NCBI GenBank assembly: GCA_022836615.1
Contig: MU405243.1
Span: 124,001 to 188,000, forward strand
Length of the DNA: 64,000 bases
Source: Annulohypoxylon bovei var. microspora
Taxonomy: Eukaryota > Ascomycota > Sordariomycetes > Xylariales > Hypoxylaceae
Direction: 5' to 3'
The notes below the pieces were generated by a model, which was not told where the DNA came from, did not search any database, and was given only the letters and a program-made list of their open reading frames with translations. Positions within the stretch are counted from its first letter, which is position 1; every line of letters begins with the position of its first letter. Below, piece after piece: positions 46,171 through 57,609 of this stretch. A program made the position numbers and the translations under genes.

Positions 46171-47510
46171 CACGCTGGTCGGGGATTAAAATGGCAAAAC
46201 AATAATTGGAGCATTTTAGAACTTGATTTGAGCGTGGTTTGAAGATGTTTCAATTGCGCTATTTCAATCGCCCGCAGGCTATAAGCCTGTAAGTTGTCAC
46301 TGCTTATATGCTTTCATGCGGTTTGCAAATGGTTGCTGAGTTATCATCTGGCTACCTCGAGAGACTGGTTACTGGGGAGGGCACGTTCCATAGTTGCGAT
46401 GGGTAGTATGGCGTAGGTTGCTAAGGGACTACTCCTTAGATGGATACCAACCTCCTATCTAGATAGGTAGCCTAAGCTGGAGTAAATATATCCCTTTACA
46501 GATATTTGACTAGGTTAGAAGCTATAGCAGTGGAATTCGCTGTTAACGCATTTCGCGATGCCTCTCAGCTTGGTCCCAATGTAGCTCTTAGGATACCATA
46601 GCTACCTACTTAGCTGTCTCGGCCAATGTTGAAATGGAGCAGTGACGTAGGAAGTAGACCATTGATAATCCTGCAAATATATTTCTGATATTAGCCATGT
46701 GCGGATGCAAATCCATTCGGGCTGTCTGGTAGCATTATGACGTGATTAAGAGGCTCAAATAGCTTCACGTGGAAATAAGCCTAGGCAAGTTAGAGGCATG
46801 AGATAACTAAGGCTTAAATTTACTGCAGGGAGGCTTAGTTTTGAATGGGAGCTAGGCGAGGGTGTACAATTCGTGTATGAGCAGGCAGTGAGATTGTTGT
46901 TTATGAAGGAAGAGGCTTACAACCTCTGATTGGCAGAATTCAATCGGAGTCTATGTGGAGACCGCGGGAGGATCAAGTAGGTACCTAGTCCAGCGAATGA
47001 ACGTTGTCATCAAACAATAAAAATTAATAAAGCGTGCTGATCAAAGGAGAGATTTAGCAGTGAATCTACTAGAATTGTTGGTCTGGAGGATTCGTTGATG
47101 TCGTCCGCCCTCGGATCCTCGGATCGATTTATCTAAAACCTGTGTGCCGTTCAAGCCGTTCAGCTCGCTCAGCTTAAGCTTAGAAAATCCAAAAATAGTC
47201 TACGGTACTACGGATTACGACATAGAGTCTTAGTTAGGAATCAACCTTATATTCCTCTCGTCGCAATCGTAAACTCCATTCATGGAAACCTCCTTTTACA
47301 GGTAATGATGGACCTCAGCTATGACTTCATGTCAGACCTATTACTTCCAAAATATCGTCACGGGAAGTTAAATGTGGAAATTTGATGGACAGTCCTACTT
47401 CAGACAGTATACGAGTGAGGTAGCTACGGAGGCATTGGTGATACCATAGTTGGATGATGAGGATCGAGATTCGGTATGCTCAAGAGAACAGAAGAAAGAA
47501 AAAAAGAAAA

Positions 47511-47518
47511 TATAAATA
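47511..47518 (+). promoter_or_regulatory. TATA box of the secreted two-module gene
   Basis: A consensus TATAAATA lies 106 bp upstream of the ATG at 47617, after a purine-rich tract. Confidence 0.6.
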
Positions 47519-47616
47519 GGGGTGATATATCTTGCTGTCAAAAATTACGATCCATCATCACCAAGGCAGAACATCCAATACAAACAATTCCAAACAAAGT
47601 TGAACTATACTATACA

Positions 47617-48918
47617 ATGGCTCCAACTAAACCTGTCACCCTACTCGGCCTTGCAACCCTTTTACTGCAGGCCAGCGGTTATAAACTAACCGCCTACAAA
47701 GAAAAGGGGTGCACGGGCGATGTCCAGCAGACCATCGAGGACACCAAATATGGCGACTACTGTAAGAGAAAACGTATACCCCTTTAATCAAAGCAGATAT
47801 TGACCGTCATGTTCTTCATCTACAGGCCAGTACTTCAACGATAAAGCTGTGTCCATCAAGGTAGAGGATTCCACCGACGATGAACAGTGGATATTCTTCA
47901 ACAATTGGTGCGGCAAAGGTGCTCAGGTTGGGTCGTTCATGGGGAACGGCTGTATGACCATGGGCAACACCAAGCTCAAGGCCGTAAACAATATCCTCCC
48001 CGAAGGCAGCAAGAAGAAGCGAGCTTCAGCTGGCACCGTGAGAACTTGGAAGAACACGGACTGTTCCGGAAGCTCAACGTGAGTGACATCTCCCTCTGTC
48101 CACATTCTTCCAAATCGTTCTAGTTAACAATTTCCATAGGAATGAAATGGAATTCATTGGTGAGAACCTTCCGGTCACCCTTAACAGTGTCGATTCGATC
48201 AAGGTGAGCGATGTCCCCAAGGCGGACATTGCTTTCGCCTGTAGCGACTCGGATTGCCATGTCGAAAACCAAGTAGCCACGCTCGATAACGGAAAGTGTG
48301 TCAACGTCAAAGGCAAGAATGTTAAATCCGCAATGGCCATCGGTGTGCCCACTCCCCCTAGGCAACGGGACGATACTACTCAGCGCCGCCATACTCGTAG
48401 TCTCATTCTTGAGGCGCGCGCACTCGATATACTAAAGCGTGATAACGGCATCAAGTGTGACACTAGCAACGGGCCCGACTACAAGGACGCGCTCAAGGTC
48501 GGCGACAACTGGCAAGGCAAAAACGGATTAGAATGCTGCTGCCACGTACCCGGAGGTAACAACTCGAAAACTTCTGGCTCGGCCAAGGCATCTATCAACG
48601 ATAACATCCGGTAGGTAACGCCAATGGCACCCCTATTGCCTTCGTCTCCCCTTAACCCCCTATTGAGAGCGAGTTCATCCCAAAATATATTTGGAGCCCG
48701 CATAATCTTTTCGTGAAGCAATTGCTAACTCATGTCATTGTAGGTGCCCCGCGGATCCATCTGGCATGCCTCCACCGCCAACTCAATGCCCCCTGAACTG
48801 CAATGAGATGAGAAGCTACGTCTACGCCATTGCGACCCAGTGCAAGAATAGTGACGGCAAGACTGGTGGAACCGCAACTTTCAATGATAATGAGCAGATC
48901 AGCCTAGGTCATAGCTAA
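47617..48918 (+). CDS. Secreted Cys-rich preproprotein with two modules
   Basis: Likely extracellular; function unknown. Four exons (47617-47761, 47826-48078, 48140-48610, 48744-48918) keep frame through 64, 61 and 133 bp introns and give 347 residues. The signal peptide ends near ASG (residue 21). The first module (about 22-200) has eight cysteines. A dibasic KKKR at 111-114 could be cut. A linker with RQR and RRHTR sites leads to LKR at 231-233, a Kex2-type site, after which a second module (234-347) with eight cysteines follows, including an unusual CCC triplet (about 258-260). The precursor arrangement resembles fungal secreted preproproteins processed in the Golgi. I do not assign it to a named effector or killer family. 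Confidence 0.8.
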
Positions 48919-50154
48919 ATCATGAGTCGCGGGTTAATCGATTCAACGACGGAAAAGTGTGGCCTGTTGGTGTGGATACGGGGGTCTCGCTCATGTTCAA
49001 CACGGGATGAAATCTTACTAGGTATATCGAAACTAGGTATAAAATAGTCTCACGAATGTATATAGTTATCGGTTTCCTTTTCAATGTTTAGGTACTTCAT
49101 ATAAAACCCACCTAAGATCGAGTTTTTATCTTGGACTACATCCCTTCATCAATATTATGCCTGAGGTGTAGAGTAAGGAGGGCCTAGTAAAGCCAAGAGA
49201 CTCAGGGGAAAGGCCCCTCCACTCACGTTCGTACGCCGTACGCCGATTGATTCTGCACATCCTCGTGATGGCTTCTCTCGTTGACACGCAGGTCTGTCTG
49301 TAAAAGGACTGCTTTTCTAGCACGACCATGAGCTCCTAAGGAACACTTGACTTTTTCTCAAGAAGCATTGTCCATTTTGTAATTGTGTTTTCTGTTTTTT
49401 CATCTTTCTTTCTTTTTCTTCACCACACCCACACACATTCTCAAGTCTCAACAAACCTCTCTTATAGTCTGTGTGAGTCCATCACTATCAACTTTGCCTG
49501 GTGCTCCAGCACGCTGGCGAGGCCTGCTATTGATAATAGTCAAATCCTTCTCCTTGCGTGGCCTGTCTGGTCAGGCACATATAAAGTCAACAAAGGTAAG
49601 CTATTCATCCAATTGTCATATCCCACACTCCCCTATTACTTACCCCAATAGCATCATCCCATCCATCCCATCCATTCAACATTTATTTAATGTGACATCA
49701 CAGGGGCATCACTACCTTCCTATCCCTCTCCCGTCTACTTGGCCCTCACCCACACACTAGTGTGTACGTAACCCAGAACATTCATCCCATTTCCCCTTCA
49801 TCTGACTCTGACATGATCTGTTTGACCCTTACCATCAGAGAAAACCAAAATTCCACCTATCTTCACGTCAACAAATCTCCATGATGCTTCACCCTCGTAC
49901 TGACTTACAATTAAAGCGAAGTTTAACACGAGTGAAAGCCTAGCAGCCCGGTATTCACTTAAAACACCCGAACAAGCCAGCTACCAAGCGTTTAACCACC
50001 AGGCGCCCAGTCAAACACTCGCCTGGGGTGAAAACGATACAAGACCACAGAAGTCTCGTAGCCACCTACGAACCACACCACTACATTAGTACCTATCTAC
50101 CAGGTACCCAACCACCACCAGACGTCCACGTACCAGTCCGCCCCAGCATCCAAG
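48919..50154. other. Intergenic, CT-rich right half
   Basis: 1.24 kb. From 49380 to about 49780 it is pyrimidine-rich with few purines, as in many fungal leaders, and includes the perfect palindrome ACACACTAGTGTGT at 49752-49765. Frames here (49383-49760) are low-complexity and not supported. Confidence 0.5.
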
Positions 50155-50856
50155 ATGTGCACGCAGCACTACGTCAGCTTCCGTCTCTGCCCGTGCCAGC
50201 TAAAATACGGCCTCCTCATCGCGTGCGAGGCGCCGGCGCGCTGCCACACGGTGTCCAAGCCGGTGCACTGGCAGGACGAGCCGTACTGCGCGTACCACGC
50301 GCACGCCGTGTTCTTCTCGCGCATGGGGCAGGCCTCGGCCTTCGCGGGCGACGCGGGCGACTTCCCCGCCGCGCGCGTCCGCGAGGACGACTCGAGCGAC
50401 GACTCCGACGGCGACCGGCCGCCGTGGGTTGAAGAGGATGACGAGGAAGAAGAGGCGGCGTACCGCGCCGGGCTCAGCCAGCGCGATCTTTGGCTCTACG
50501 AGTGTATTATGGAGGGCCCGCGGGAGCGCGGCGCCAAGGGGAGGGCCGGCAAGCGCAAGTCGACGACCTGGGTCAAGTGGAAGAAGTTCCAGCGCGAGAA
50601 GGCCAAGGCGAAGGCGAAGGCTAAGGCGGAGGAGGTGAAGGCTAAGGTGGAGGAGGCGAAGGCTAAGGTGGAAGAGGCGAAGGCTAAGGCGAAGGAGGTC
50701 AAGGCTAAGGCGAAGGAGGTCAAGGCTAAGGCGGAGGAGGCGGAGGCGGACCAACGACCCAAGCTCTCGGAGTCGGAGGCGACGTCGAAGAAGGACGTTG
50801 TTGCAGCTCGTCTCGACGTCAGTGTCCCACGCGCCCCTACTCCGAAGAACGAGTAG
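50155..50856 (+). CDS. Cys-rich N-terminus plus Lys/Ala/Glu heptad-repeat protein
   Basis: One exon, 233 residues, hypothetical. The first 60 residues carry spaced Cys and His (MCTQHYVSFRLCPCQLKYG, then a CEAPARC and EPYCAYHAH segment) suggesting a small zinc-binding domain. Residues 75-105 are acidic. Residues 150-205 consist of a 7-residue unit such as EVKAKVEEAKAKVE, coded by exact 21-bp repeats, which should form one long highly charged helix. There is no signal peptide or membrane segment. The gene is GC-rich and starts abruptly after the CT-rich leader. The first ATG is used. The function is unknown. Confidence 0.65.
   Translation: MCTQHYVSFRLCPCQLKYGLLIACEAPARCHTVSKPVHWQDEPYCAYHAHAVFFSRMGQASAFAGDAGDFPAARVREDDSSDDSDGDRPPWVEEDDEEEEAAYRAGLSQRDLWLYECIMEGPRERGAKGRAGKRKSTTWVKWKKFQREKAKAKAKAKAEEVKAKVEEAKAKVEEAKAKAKEVKAKAKEVKAKAEEAEADQRPKLSESEATSKKDVVAARLDVSVPRAPTPKNE
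50618..50745 (+). repeat. 21-bp coding minisatellite
   Basis: CTAAGG recurs at 50621, 50642, 50663, 50684, 50705 and 50726, exactly 21 bp apart. The unit is close to GAGGCGAAGGCTAAGGTG plus three bases and codes for seven residues, so unit number can change without breaking frame. Confidence 0.9.
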
Positions 50857-51893
50857 AGGCTAGATACCTATTCGAGCATGATCCAGAAGAGGAAGAGGAG
50901 ACTGACGAGTCGTCGAAGGAGTCTTCGCTATCCCACGATACCGATTGAATGTCTTGTCTCGAACACCCAGTCAAAATAGGGCGGGAAGAGCCTCCAAGGA
51001 CCAGACTAATTCATCTTGAGCCAACACTGATCAGTACGCTGTTACGAGGTTATGAATTGTCGATGATGGCCCCGTAGTCTGGTTTACCGCGTTTGCATTT
51101 CGCTTGCACTTATCTTCTCTTCAACCAGGAAAGGTCGACTACCTACTTCAAGTCCAACATCCAAAAGAATCCGCGAGGAAGCTACATCTCTTCTGTTAAG
51201 ATCAGCTCTACTTTCCGAGTCGGGTTTTCTTTGCCTGTATATAGCCACCTAGTACTTACTTCATCAGAATCAAATAATTCTTTGCCCAAGCCTAGATTAG
51301 AAGGAGTTGAGGAGGTACCTACCTAGTTAACTTGCCTTATTGCAAAACTTGAAGAGGGTCGCTTACTCTTGGTATCCATGGTGAAATTATCTGGTATGTC
51401 AATGACAATTAACAGCACCGTCCACCACGAAGCCATGCCTTATCGTGGTTATTACTAGGCATGTCATACTAGCAGAAGCAACACTGAATCCGATAATCCA
51501 CCGGCTTCTGAATAACTTCGATTCTCAATGCCGATGCTAGAACTCTAATAGCGATCCATAGCGTGAGTGGTGTACTGATCCCCCACCAAATATATATACC
51601 GAATTTGCCCGTAACCTTACATCTCAAACGGTCAATAGACTCCCAAATAAGGAGTTAAATGGCCTTTAGGGTATCTAAGATCGCGAGATTTAAGCCGTTA
51701 TCCCCACCCTTCCCTTTTCTAATACCGACATATTTTCTTCGTACACAGCCCAGTAGTCGCAAAATACCCATTACCCGTTTGCTCTATTTCATCCGCATCT
51801 GCGTAGCCTAAGTTAATACTTGGATCGACTTATACCAATATCCGGAACTCCGAATTACACCATGCTAACCTATATTTTTGAATACGCCAATCA
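50857..51893. other. Convergent intergenic region
   Basis: About 1 kb between the heptad-repeat and DUF7514 genes. A near copy of TAGGTACCTA lies at about 51311. No coding sequence recognised. Confidence 0.5.
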
Positions 51894-53832
51894 TCACTTC
51901 CAATTCGGTTCCGGAGGATATCTCCTCCCACCTACACCGGTTACTGCGGGGCTATAACCTCGGTCTTTATACCGCCTCCGGTCTCTTGTTTCCCTTTCGT
52001 CGGCTGTTACAACTCTCCTCCCATCCCGATCCAGGTCTGAAGATCGATCCCTATCTCTGCGATCTAAGCCGTAGTCTCTGGTTCTTCGGTCGACGTCCGT
52101 ATGACTACTGGATCTTCTAGGCGCTGCTGGTCGCAGATACGCTCGTTCGTGTCGGCTCTTCCTTTCCAGTTCTTCCTCCCTTTCACGTTCTCTCCGGCGC
52201 TGTTCCTTTTCGATGACTCTGTCGCGTATCACCCGTTCACGTTCCTGCTCGCGCTCGCGTCGTGCAGGATATCTGGATGGTAACCCCGTGTCCGATTCGT
52301 CACTACGATACGATTCTCCAGATGCGCTTCGGCTAAGGCGCGAAGAGCCCTCTCTTCGGAAGTGTACGCCCGGCTGCACGTTCGGGGGATGACGCTTCTC
52401 GCGGGAATTGCTGCGGTGGCGATCGGATGACCCCGAAAGGAATGAAGTAACCTTCTGCCTTATTTCCGCTGGCAAACTCCTCCTACGAACGTCATCGGGC
52501 CGTATTTCGCTGCGGCGGACCCGTATTGGAGTCGGCGGTGTCACAGGAGTTGCAACCGGCATACGCCGAAATGACGAAGGCGGAGCGGGTCCATGCGTTC
52601 GTGATTTAGAGCTAGTATGAGGTGGCATCTCCGATTCCGAGTCTGAGGGAGAGGGGGAATAGGGTTTGGTATGACTATGACGGCGCGGTGCGGGCGGACG
52701 TCGGGGATCAAGATGGCTCGAAGTTCGAGGGTCCTCCATCTCGGCACGGCGCACATCTGAATTGCTTCGTCGCCGAGGTGGAGTACCCGGAGAACCACTA
52801 CTGCTACTATGATTACTGCTTACTCGTCGTTGACCTGGCGCAAAGTTCACGGTAAAAGAGGGAGCGGCGTAGTGACTGCTTGGTACATGGGCATACGCCA
52901 CAGGCCGTTCTCGCTGGAAATAATCCATTTCCGGTCTCCGGCGAGGCGAGGTGCCAGTACTTTGCGGGTTGCGCACATGCGCAAAAGTGCTGTTGATCCG
53001 AGGGTCGGACGGAGGTCGCGAAGGCGGATGTTCATCTTTAGGAGTAGCCTCTTCTCGCAACTTTTTTGCGCATTCCTTGTGCCAAGCGTCTATCTCTGGG
53101 TCGCACTGGGCTGGAAAGGCGTCTCTTGGTAGATCGACCGGGAAGGGCTTCCCGTTATCGGGATTGACCAAAGCCCAGTTACGCACGGCGAATTGGATGA
53201 ACGGCGCATGTTCTTGAGGCTCAAGGAGAATCTGAATTGTCTCCCATCGCACAAAGCCTCTTAGGGTCAAAGCGGGAATAGACGGCGCTTCGTAGGAATT
53301 GTCGGTCGGTTGTAGCGTATGCTCAACTCCAAGCGCTTGCCAGATATAAGAGATAGATTTGTAAGGACAATGTGAAAAAAGTTGGTCGTAATCGCCGCCG
53401 ACGGCACGATAGAAAGCCGCCAGTTTTTTCGGAGTCAGTTCATGGACATTTTCATCGCCGATATTGGCGGACTGCCGGGTATTTAAGTTAGCAAGGTTCG
53501 TCTTCGCATCTGCGCGACGACATGCGACGAAAGTGAACAGTGCCTACAATATAGTGTCCGATGGCGCGGAGTAGCGCATCGAGAACGTAGGTTTGCGACT
53601 TGTCCTTGTGAAAGAGATAGCCATAATAATCCTTCACGCTTGCTCCCGATGATCTCGACTGTGATTGGGATGATTGCGATTGCGACTGCGACTTTGACTG
53701 TGACTGGGTTTGCAGTCGTGGTTGTGACTGTGACTGTGACTGTGGCTGTGATTGTGGTTCCGGATGAGGTGTATCTTTAGAAGTTGGAGGAGCAGCGGTT
53801 GGTTCGCTGGGTTCGACTTTAACGCTCGCCAT
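51894..53832 (-). CDS. DUF7514-type protein with RS/RE-rich tail
   Basis: Two exons (53832-53548 and 53471-51894; 75 bp intron; phase 0) give 620 residues. A Gln/Ser-rich N-terminus (SQSQSQ runs coded by GACTGT-like hexamers near 53665-53760) precedes a globular domain at about 65-190: DYYGYLFHKDKSQTYVLDAL, LLRAIGHYI, LTPKKLAAFYRAVGGDYD, SISYIWQALGVEHTLQPT and FIQFAVRNWALVNP. This is the fungal DUF7514 domain as I recall it. The rest is disordered: Pro/Ser stretches and then dense Arg/Glu/Asp text (for example ERERVIRDRVIEKEQRRRER) like RNA-processing proteins. It is intracellular, function unknown. The intron was placed because both sides of the domain align only after removing it. Confidence 0.82.
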
Positions 53833-55546
53833 CTTTCCTTACAAGTTCACACGGAATAGACAGGCGATAAGCGAGTTAGAAACATTCAGCATAGAGGAGA
53901 CGATAGCACGTTAAACGAAAGGACGTCTCTCGGGAATATGAGCGTAAATAGTATTACTGAATAAGATACTGAATAAGATAAATAGATAGATAGATGGATG
54001 GATGAATTGATAGAATAGAAGGATCAATGATCCAACGATATTTAGGGGGCAAATGATGACCGCAGAATTCGCAAATCGGTAATCACAGCATCTGCTGCGT
54101 CACGAAAATCAGGGCAGCATAAGAACACAAACGGTACTGTATATCAGGTTCAAGACAGTGGTATAAGTAGGCTGGCTACTCGCAGCCTTGATAGGACGAA
54201 GAGTTGATGAAAAGGGACAAATTCATTTGGAATAGCAGGCAGATGCGTGTGATTCATATTGAACACAGCCGTAACCGTGGTCTTGGTAGTATGAGAGTGG
54301 GATGTGCTGCTGCTCTGGAACAAATATTCCGCATTCGCATTATTATTTAGGTTGGGGTTGGGGATTAATGGGCAGGCTTCCAAGGCTTCCAAGGTTTAAA
54401 GATAGAAACAGTTGGACCGAGCGACCGAAGCAACCGAGCAAGGCACAAGGCACAAAGTTACTGCTTAACAGGTTTAGAAAAAGCCCGCAGCCAAATTGTC
54501 TGATGACACGTGCCACGGAAGGTAAAAGCCTAGGTGACGTAGCTAGTCGATATACTTATGGTAGTGGCTTCCTTTTGGGCTTCCCGTGGGCTTCCCGTGT
54601 CTACCTACCTATCGAACCTTTAGCGCACAAATCTGCCCTACCAGAATATACCCCTCGAATATGCTACTAGAAATATGGATCCAATCATCGAACGATGATA
54701 TCAATTTGATTGTCGCACTTTATTTTCTCTTCTGCACCACCACATTTTTGCAATGCGAAGGCAGCAAAGGTAACCAACTCGAACTAACTCGAACCAACCA
54801 TAACATTCTTCGTAAATTCGATTACTCACTTCCCCTGCAGGCAGTTTTCATATTAGTTTATAGACCAATGAAATACCGTCACCCTTAATCATCACCGGTC
54901 AATCTTAATTCCTACCCAAAGAATTCGAGTGTTTCCGAACCGCATCCTTCGGTGTGTTGGGTGTGTATTCGATCTTCCTTCGTCTTCTGTCTCATTTCGT
55001 ACTTTACCTGGACCCATATCACTTTTCCCGGTCGAGTAGTAAGGTAAGTAGGGTTGTACAATCATCACATTGCCTCTCGTAAGAGGGACCAACTCTGCCA
55101 TTCTACGAACCCTGATGGGCTGTGCGTACATGTTGTCCGACCCCAGGTTACATATTGGCGCTTTGCCTCTGAGGAATTAGGAACCCCACTATCCTTAAGT
55201 TGTCCTATGGCTTAGTATCATTGTGTTTCACAGCTACACCTCAGGATTCGACGAATAGTTCAAGGTTCTATTGTCTATTAAGTAATATCGAACAAAAAAA
55301 AGTCTGACCTAAATATCAGCTAAGTGGTTCTAGTGTAAAAAAAGATATCCCAAAATACTACCCAGGTACTCGATGAACTCATCCCGCCCATTGAATCGTT
55401 TCTTCGTTATCAGCACGGCCTTCTACCGATTCGGTCCAACCTCATTAGTAATATAGCTATGAGACTCATACGAGACTCCAATTCCCGGCCTACATTAGCG
55501 GCCGCTCGGGGTCTCAGATCAATATGACTGGAGTCTACCTCGGCCG
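53833..55546. other. Intergenic, 1.7 kb
   Basis: No gene recognised. There is a GATA/GATG tetranucleotide tract at about 53980-54010. ORFs at 54150-54888 lack support. The left side contains the DUF7514 promoter. Confidence 0.5.
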
Positions 55547-56221
55547 CTAGTTCTTTGAGTCGGCATCGGCAGATGATAGCACGAATCCCACAAGAATCAC
55601 ATCTCCATCATACCCGTCTCGAGCATCATGCTCACTCCATTGTTTAAACTGTCGAAAGCCAGCCTTCTCGAGGACGCGACGACTTCCTATGTTTGACTCC
55701 TCGATATACGCCGTGATCATCTCCGGTACCTCTCCGGACCCATCCACCGATTGCACGTCGACCTGTGTCTGAACTTCAGACCGTGGCAGTGTCCACCAAT
55801 CGCTCAACCAAGCCCTAAGGAACTCTGTAGCATAGCCCTGTCCCCAATACTCCTGTTTGAACAAGTACCCGACCTCAGGCCAGCCAAAGACGGACTCTAT
55901 CCTGGATGTGCCTCCCCCTACCCCAATTAGCTCACCTGTCGATGCGAGAGTGATTATGTGATTGTAAGTCAGAGCATCGTTGGGCGGCATATAACGAGCC
56001 ATGACTGCCTGAGTTTCCTCCTTGTTGGCGTCGATCCGCCCGATAGATGTGTACTTCATAACCTCCGGTTGCGTACGGAGGGCATACATCCCGTCAAGGT
56101 CATCCTCAGAAAATGGACGGATGATGAGACGTTCCGTACGAATAGCTTTCCTCTCTGCATTTAGTGGCAGCGGGAGGACCGGTAAGTGTGTCTTAACGGC
56201 GATCTTTGGTTGAACAGACAT
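55547..56221 (-). CDS. GNAT-family N-acetyltransferase (RimJ/RimL type)
   Basis: Acetyl-CoA-dependent acetyltransferase of the Acetyltransf_3 group. One exon, 224 residues. It shows RTERLIIRPFSEDDLDGMYAL at the first strand and helix (about 28-48), IGVGGGTSRIESVFGWPEVGYLF in the centre (GYxF is typical), the acetyl-CoA loop YWGQGYATEFLRAW at about 123-136 (family pattern Q/RxxGxG/A), and the late helix NIGSRRVLEKAGFR at about 176-189, which is the usual SxRvLeKlGF signature. No signal peptide. The substrate is not predictable. A 9-bp inverted repeat flanks the 3' end. Confidence 0.93.
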   Translation of the reverse strand: MSVQPKIAVKTHLPVLPLPLNAERKAIRTERLIIRPFSEDDLDGMYALRTQPEVMKYTSIGRIDANKEETQAVMARYMPPNDALTYNHIITLASTGELIGVGGGTSRIESVFGWPEVGYLFKQEYWGQGYATEFLRAWLSDWWTLPRSEVQTQVDVQSVDGSGEVPEMITAYIEESNIGSRRVLEKAGFRQFKQWSEHDARDGYDGDVILVGFVLSSADADSKN

Positions 56222-56703
56222 TGTGAACGAGCGGCAATTATCACTGACTAAAATGAATAATGTCTTATTTGTTTTAACCGAAATTTATATTCGGAAAAGT
56301 TAGGATGAAAATTCGATATCTCCAGCTCAGCTAAAGATCCAGAACGCTCCGGGGTATATAGCGCAAGATCTTAGCTGAACAGTGACTCACTACGGTCCGG
56401 TCACTCGCATCCATCCCGAAAAAGGAAGACCTGCATGCTTTTAAGATAACTTACCGCCAATTCTTGGAGAGCACGAGTATCGTGAAACAATGACATTCAA
56501 AATCCCCAAGGGCGCGCATGTCTATATCCTAATTAAGACGGGCATTGACAACCAATTCCTATACGAAAGTCATGTGACCTACAGTCCAACTAGGTCTAGA
56601 CCCCTATTAATAGAAAATAGTCCCGAGTTTATGAGAGATTTAGATTCATTCAAGTGGGACTGAGTACGAGAATTGAGTCTGCTCCCCATTATGAGAGTTA
56701 ACT
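56222..56703. other. Intergenic between GNAT and esterase genes
   Basis: 480 bp between two minus-strand genes. Nothing recognised beyond likely GNAT promoter and esterase terminator sequence. Confidence 0.5.
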
Positions 56704-57609
56704 TCACTCTTCCTGTGAGATAGTCCAGCCAACCTTTGTCTGAATGAAATCAACAATATCATCAATTTCATCCGGCATCTTATACCAGTGCCCGAGGCCT
56801 TGGTAAAGTTTCCACACAACCTCGTATCCAGCAGCCTGCATTAATTGCGCAGCACCTTCACCCAGCTGATATGGCTTCTTCTCATCCACATCGCCGTGCC
56901 CTAGGAATACCGGCGTCGACTGTGCTGTGTTTTCTCTCGTTAGACTTGTTATGGGTGAGAGGCAAAGAAGATCTCGCTCAAAGATGAGAGCCCTGACGGC
57001 TGGGTCTTTTGGCGACGTCTGATCCTCATCCTGAGTGGCGAACGGATTATCCTCATCCGGTTCTATATCGCCTTCCACAATAGCTTCATTGATATCTGTA
57101 CGGAACGGCAGATAGCCACACATCCCAATAAACCCACCCAAGGGATAGCCAAGAGCAAGCAGCATGGAGAGCGACATGCCACAGCCCTGACTTAACCCTC
57201 CGAGGATCACATTCCAAGGCGAGACTTTTAAGGTCTCTTTATGTATGAGCTTTTCCAGCTCCGCAGCGGATTCTGCGAGACCCTTGAGCTGGATTTGTTT
57301 CCGATATTCCGGGTCGGGGAGACGTGCGATGTCAAACCATTGCGTGAGAATTGCCCTGTTGAAGGCAGAGGAACGGCGACGCTTTGCTGTGGGAAAGACA
57401 AACCGTGTTCCGGGAAGCAACTGAGCCAGTGTTCTGTTCCCTGTAGTAACGCCTGTTTCCAGAAGCTCCTTGCCGAACCTTTCCCCGTTGGAACTCAAAC
57501 CATGAAGGAGAATGATAGTATGCGTGTGGACAGTTCTAGGCTCAACGATATATGTACCCATGTTATTACCGGTAGGTTGATCTGTAGACGAAGAACTTTG
57601 CTGCGCCAT
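56704..57609 (-). CDS. Phospholipase/carboxylesterase, acyl-protein thioesterase-like
   Basis: Cytosolic alpha/beta-hydrolase of the APT1/YpfH group. One exon, 301 residues. The oxyanion-loop text HTIILLHGLSSNGERFG is followed by the nucleophile elbow GLSQG with Ser140, the acid loop GHGDVDE (Asp240 or Asp242) and His274 in GLGHWY. The triad is therefore complete. A long insert (about 175-205, acidic, EPDEDNPFATQDEDQ) before the acid residue makes it larger than classical APT1 of about 230 residues, as in many filamentous-fungal paralogues. No secretion signal. It may hydrolyse thioester-linked palmitate or small esters. It is not linked to pfa4 by position. Confidence 0.92.
   Translation of the reverse strand: MAQQSSSSTDQPTGNNMGTYIVEPRTVHTHTIILLHGLSSNGERFGKELLETGVTTGNRTLAQLLPGTRFVFPTAKRRRSSAFNRAILTQWFDIARLPDPEYRKQIQLKGLAESAAELEKLIHKETLKVSPWNVILGGLSQGCGMSLSMLLALGYPLGGFIGMCGYLPFRTDINEAIVEGDIEPDEDNPFATQDEDQTSPKDPAVRALIFERDLLCLSPITSLTRENTAQSTPVFLGHGDVDEKKPYQLGEGAAQLMQAAGYEVVWKLYQGLGHWYKMPDEIDDIVDFIQTKVGWTISQEE

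Larger units (their letters stand above)
45674..47616. other. Intergenic, 1.9 kb
   Basis: No gene recognised. It holds a G-rich run near 45935, a tRNA B-box-like sequence with a T-run on the minus strand (46140-46170), one exact TAGGTACCTA copy (46978) and the TATA box of the next gene (47511). The frame at 45945-46205 is a chance ORF. Confidence 0.5.

Noticed and set aside
50200..50754. Antisense Leu/Arg repeat ORF
   Set aside because: It is the exact reverse of the Lys/Ala heptad repeat, so its length is a product of the repeat.
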